The position numbers and the translations under genes are program-made. 5,895 bases of DNA from positions 1-5,895 of the forward strand of contig DYOJ01000157.1 of NCBI GenBank assembly GCA_020720705.1. The letters run 5' to 3'. Under the pieces are notes generated by a model that made no database searches, was not told where the DNA came from, and saw only the letters and a program-made list of their open reading frames with translations. Within the stretch, counting starts at the first letter, position 1, and each line of letters begins with the position of its first letter. Of the stretch, positions 5,832 through 5,895 are shown in pieces. The stretch comes from Acetofilamentum sp. GTDB taxonomy: Bacteria; Bacteroidota; Bacteroidia; Bacteroidales; JAADGE01.

Positions 5832-5895
5832 ATGTTTCAGGAAAATCTTCTTAAAGGCAAAACCATACTCGTAACGGGCGGCGGCACGGGACTCG
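5832..5895 (+). CDS. Short-chain dehydrogenase/reductase, 5' end only
   Basis: Only the first 21 codons are in the window and the frame is still open at the right edge. After MFQENLLKGK comes a hydrophobic beta-strand (TILV) and then TGGGTGL at residues 15-21, the start of the TGxxxGxG nucleotide-binding motif of a Rossmann fold. This is characteristic of the short-chain dehydrogenase/reductase superfamily, which uses NAD(H) or NADP(H). TGGGTGL resembles the version in 2,4-dienoyl-CoA and enoyl-CoA reductases, so fatty-acid metabolism is a guess, not a call. It is transcribed divergently from the receptor operon. The ATG was chosen because the SDR N-terminus begins right there and an A-rich leader precedes it. 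I could not identify a convincing promoter for it. Confidence 0.8.
   Translation, partial: MFQENLLKGKTILVTGGGTGL

Overview
The window looks like a chromosomal segment of a Bacteroidota, most likely a member of the order Bacteroidales. The outer-membrane receptor has the Bacteroidota architecture of a carboxypeptidase-regulatory-like domain before the TonB plug. The lipoprotein has a lipobox followed by acidic residues, there are no Shine-Dalgarno sequences, and one promoter matches the Bacteroidota -33/-7 consensus (TTTG, 20 bp, TAnnTTTG). Coding regions are moderately AT-rich and the spacers extremely so.

Layout, left to right. Positions 1-466 have no credible gene but hold several AT-rich repeats, including an 18-bp imperfect inverted repeat that brackets a 238-bp segment. 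Positions 467-1549 (minus strand) encode a stand-alone AAA+ ATPase. A short spacer, 1550-1679, carries a Rho-independent terminator for the operon to the right and a probable -7 element for the ATPase. Positions 1680-2996 and 3020-5596 (both minus) form a two-gene operon, transcribed receptor first: a TonB-dependent outer-membrane receptor, then a 438-residue lipoprotein that appears to be built from repeated units. The divergent spacer 5597-5831 holds the receptor promoter, a 14-bp perfect palindrome, and a tandem octamer array that ends just before a plus-strand gene. That gene starts at 5832 and runs off the window; its N-terminus is that of a short-chain dehydrogenase/reductase.

How the genes relate: the receptor and lipoprotein share one promoter and one terminator, with 23 bp between them. 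They probably act together at the outer membrane, the receptor as a TonB-energised importer and the lipoprotein as an accessory. The lipoprotein shows no recognisable SusD features, so this is not an obvious SusC/SusD glycan system, and the substrate cannot be read from the sequence. The ATPase and the dehydrogenase appear to be separate transcription units with no evident functional link. I see no CRISPR array, RNA gene, transposase or clear defence system. The most unusual material is the repeat structure in the noncoding left end and the repeated units inside the lipoprotein.
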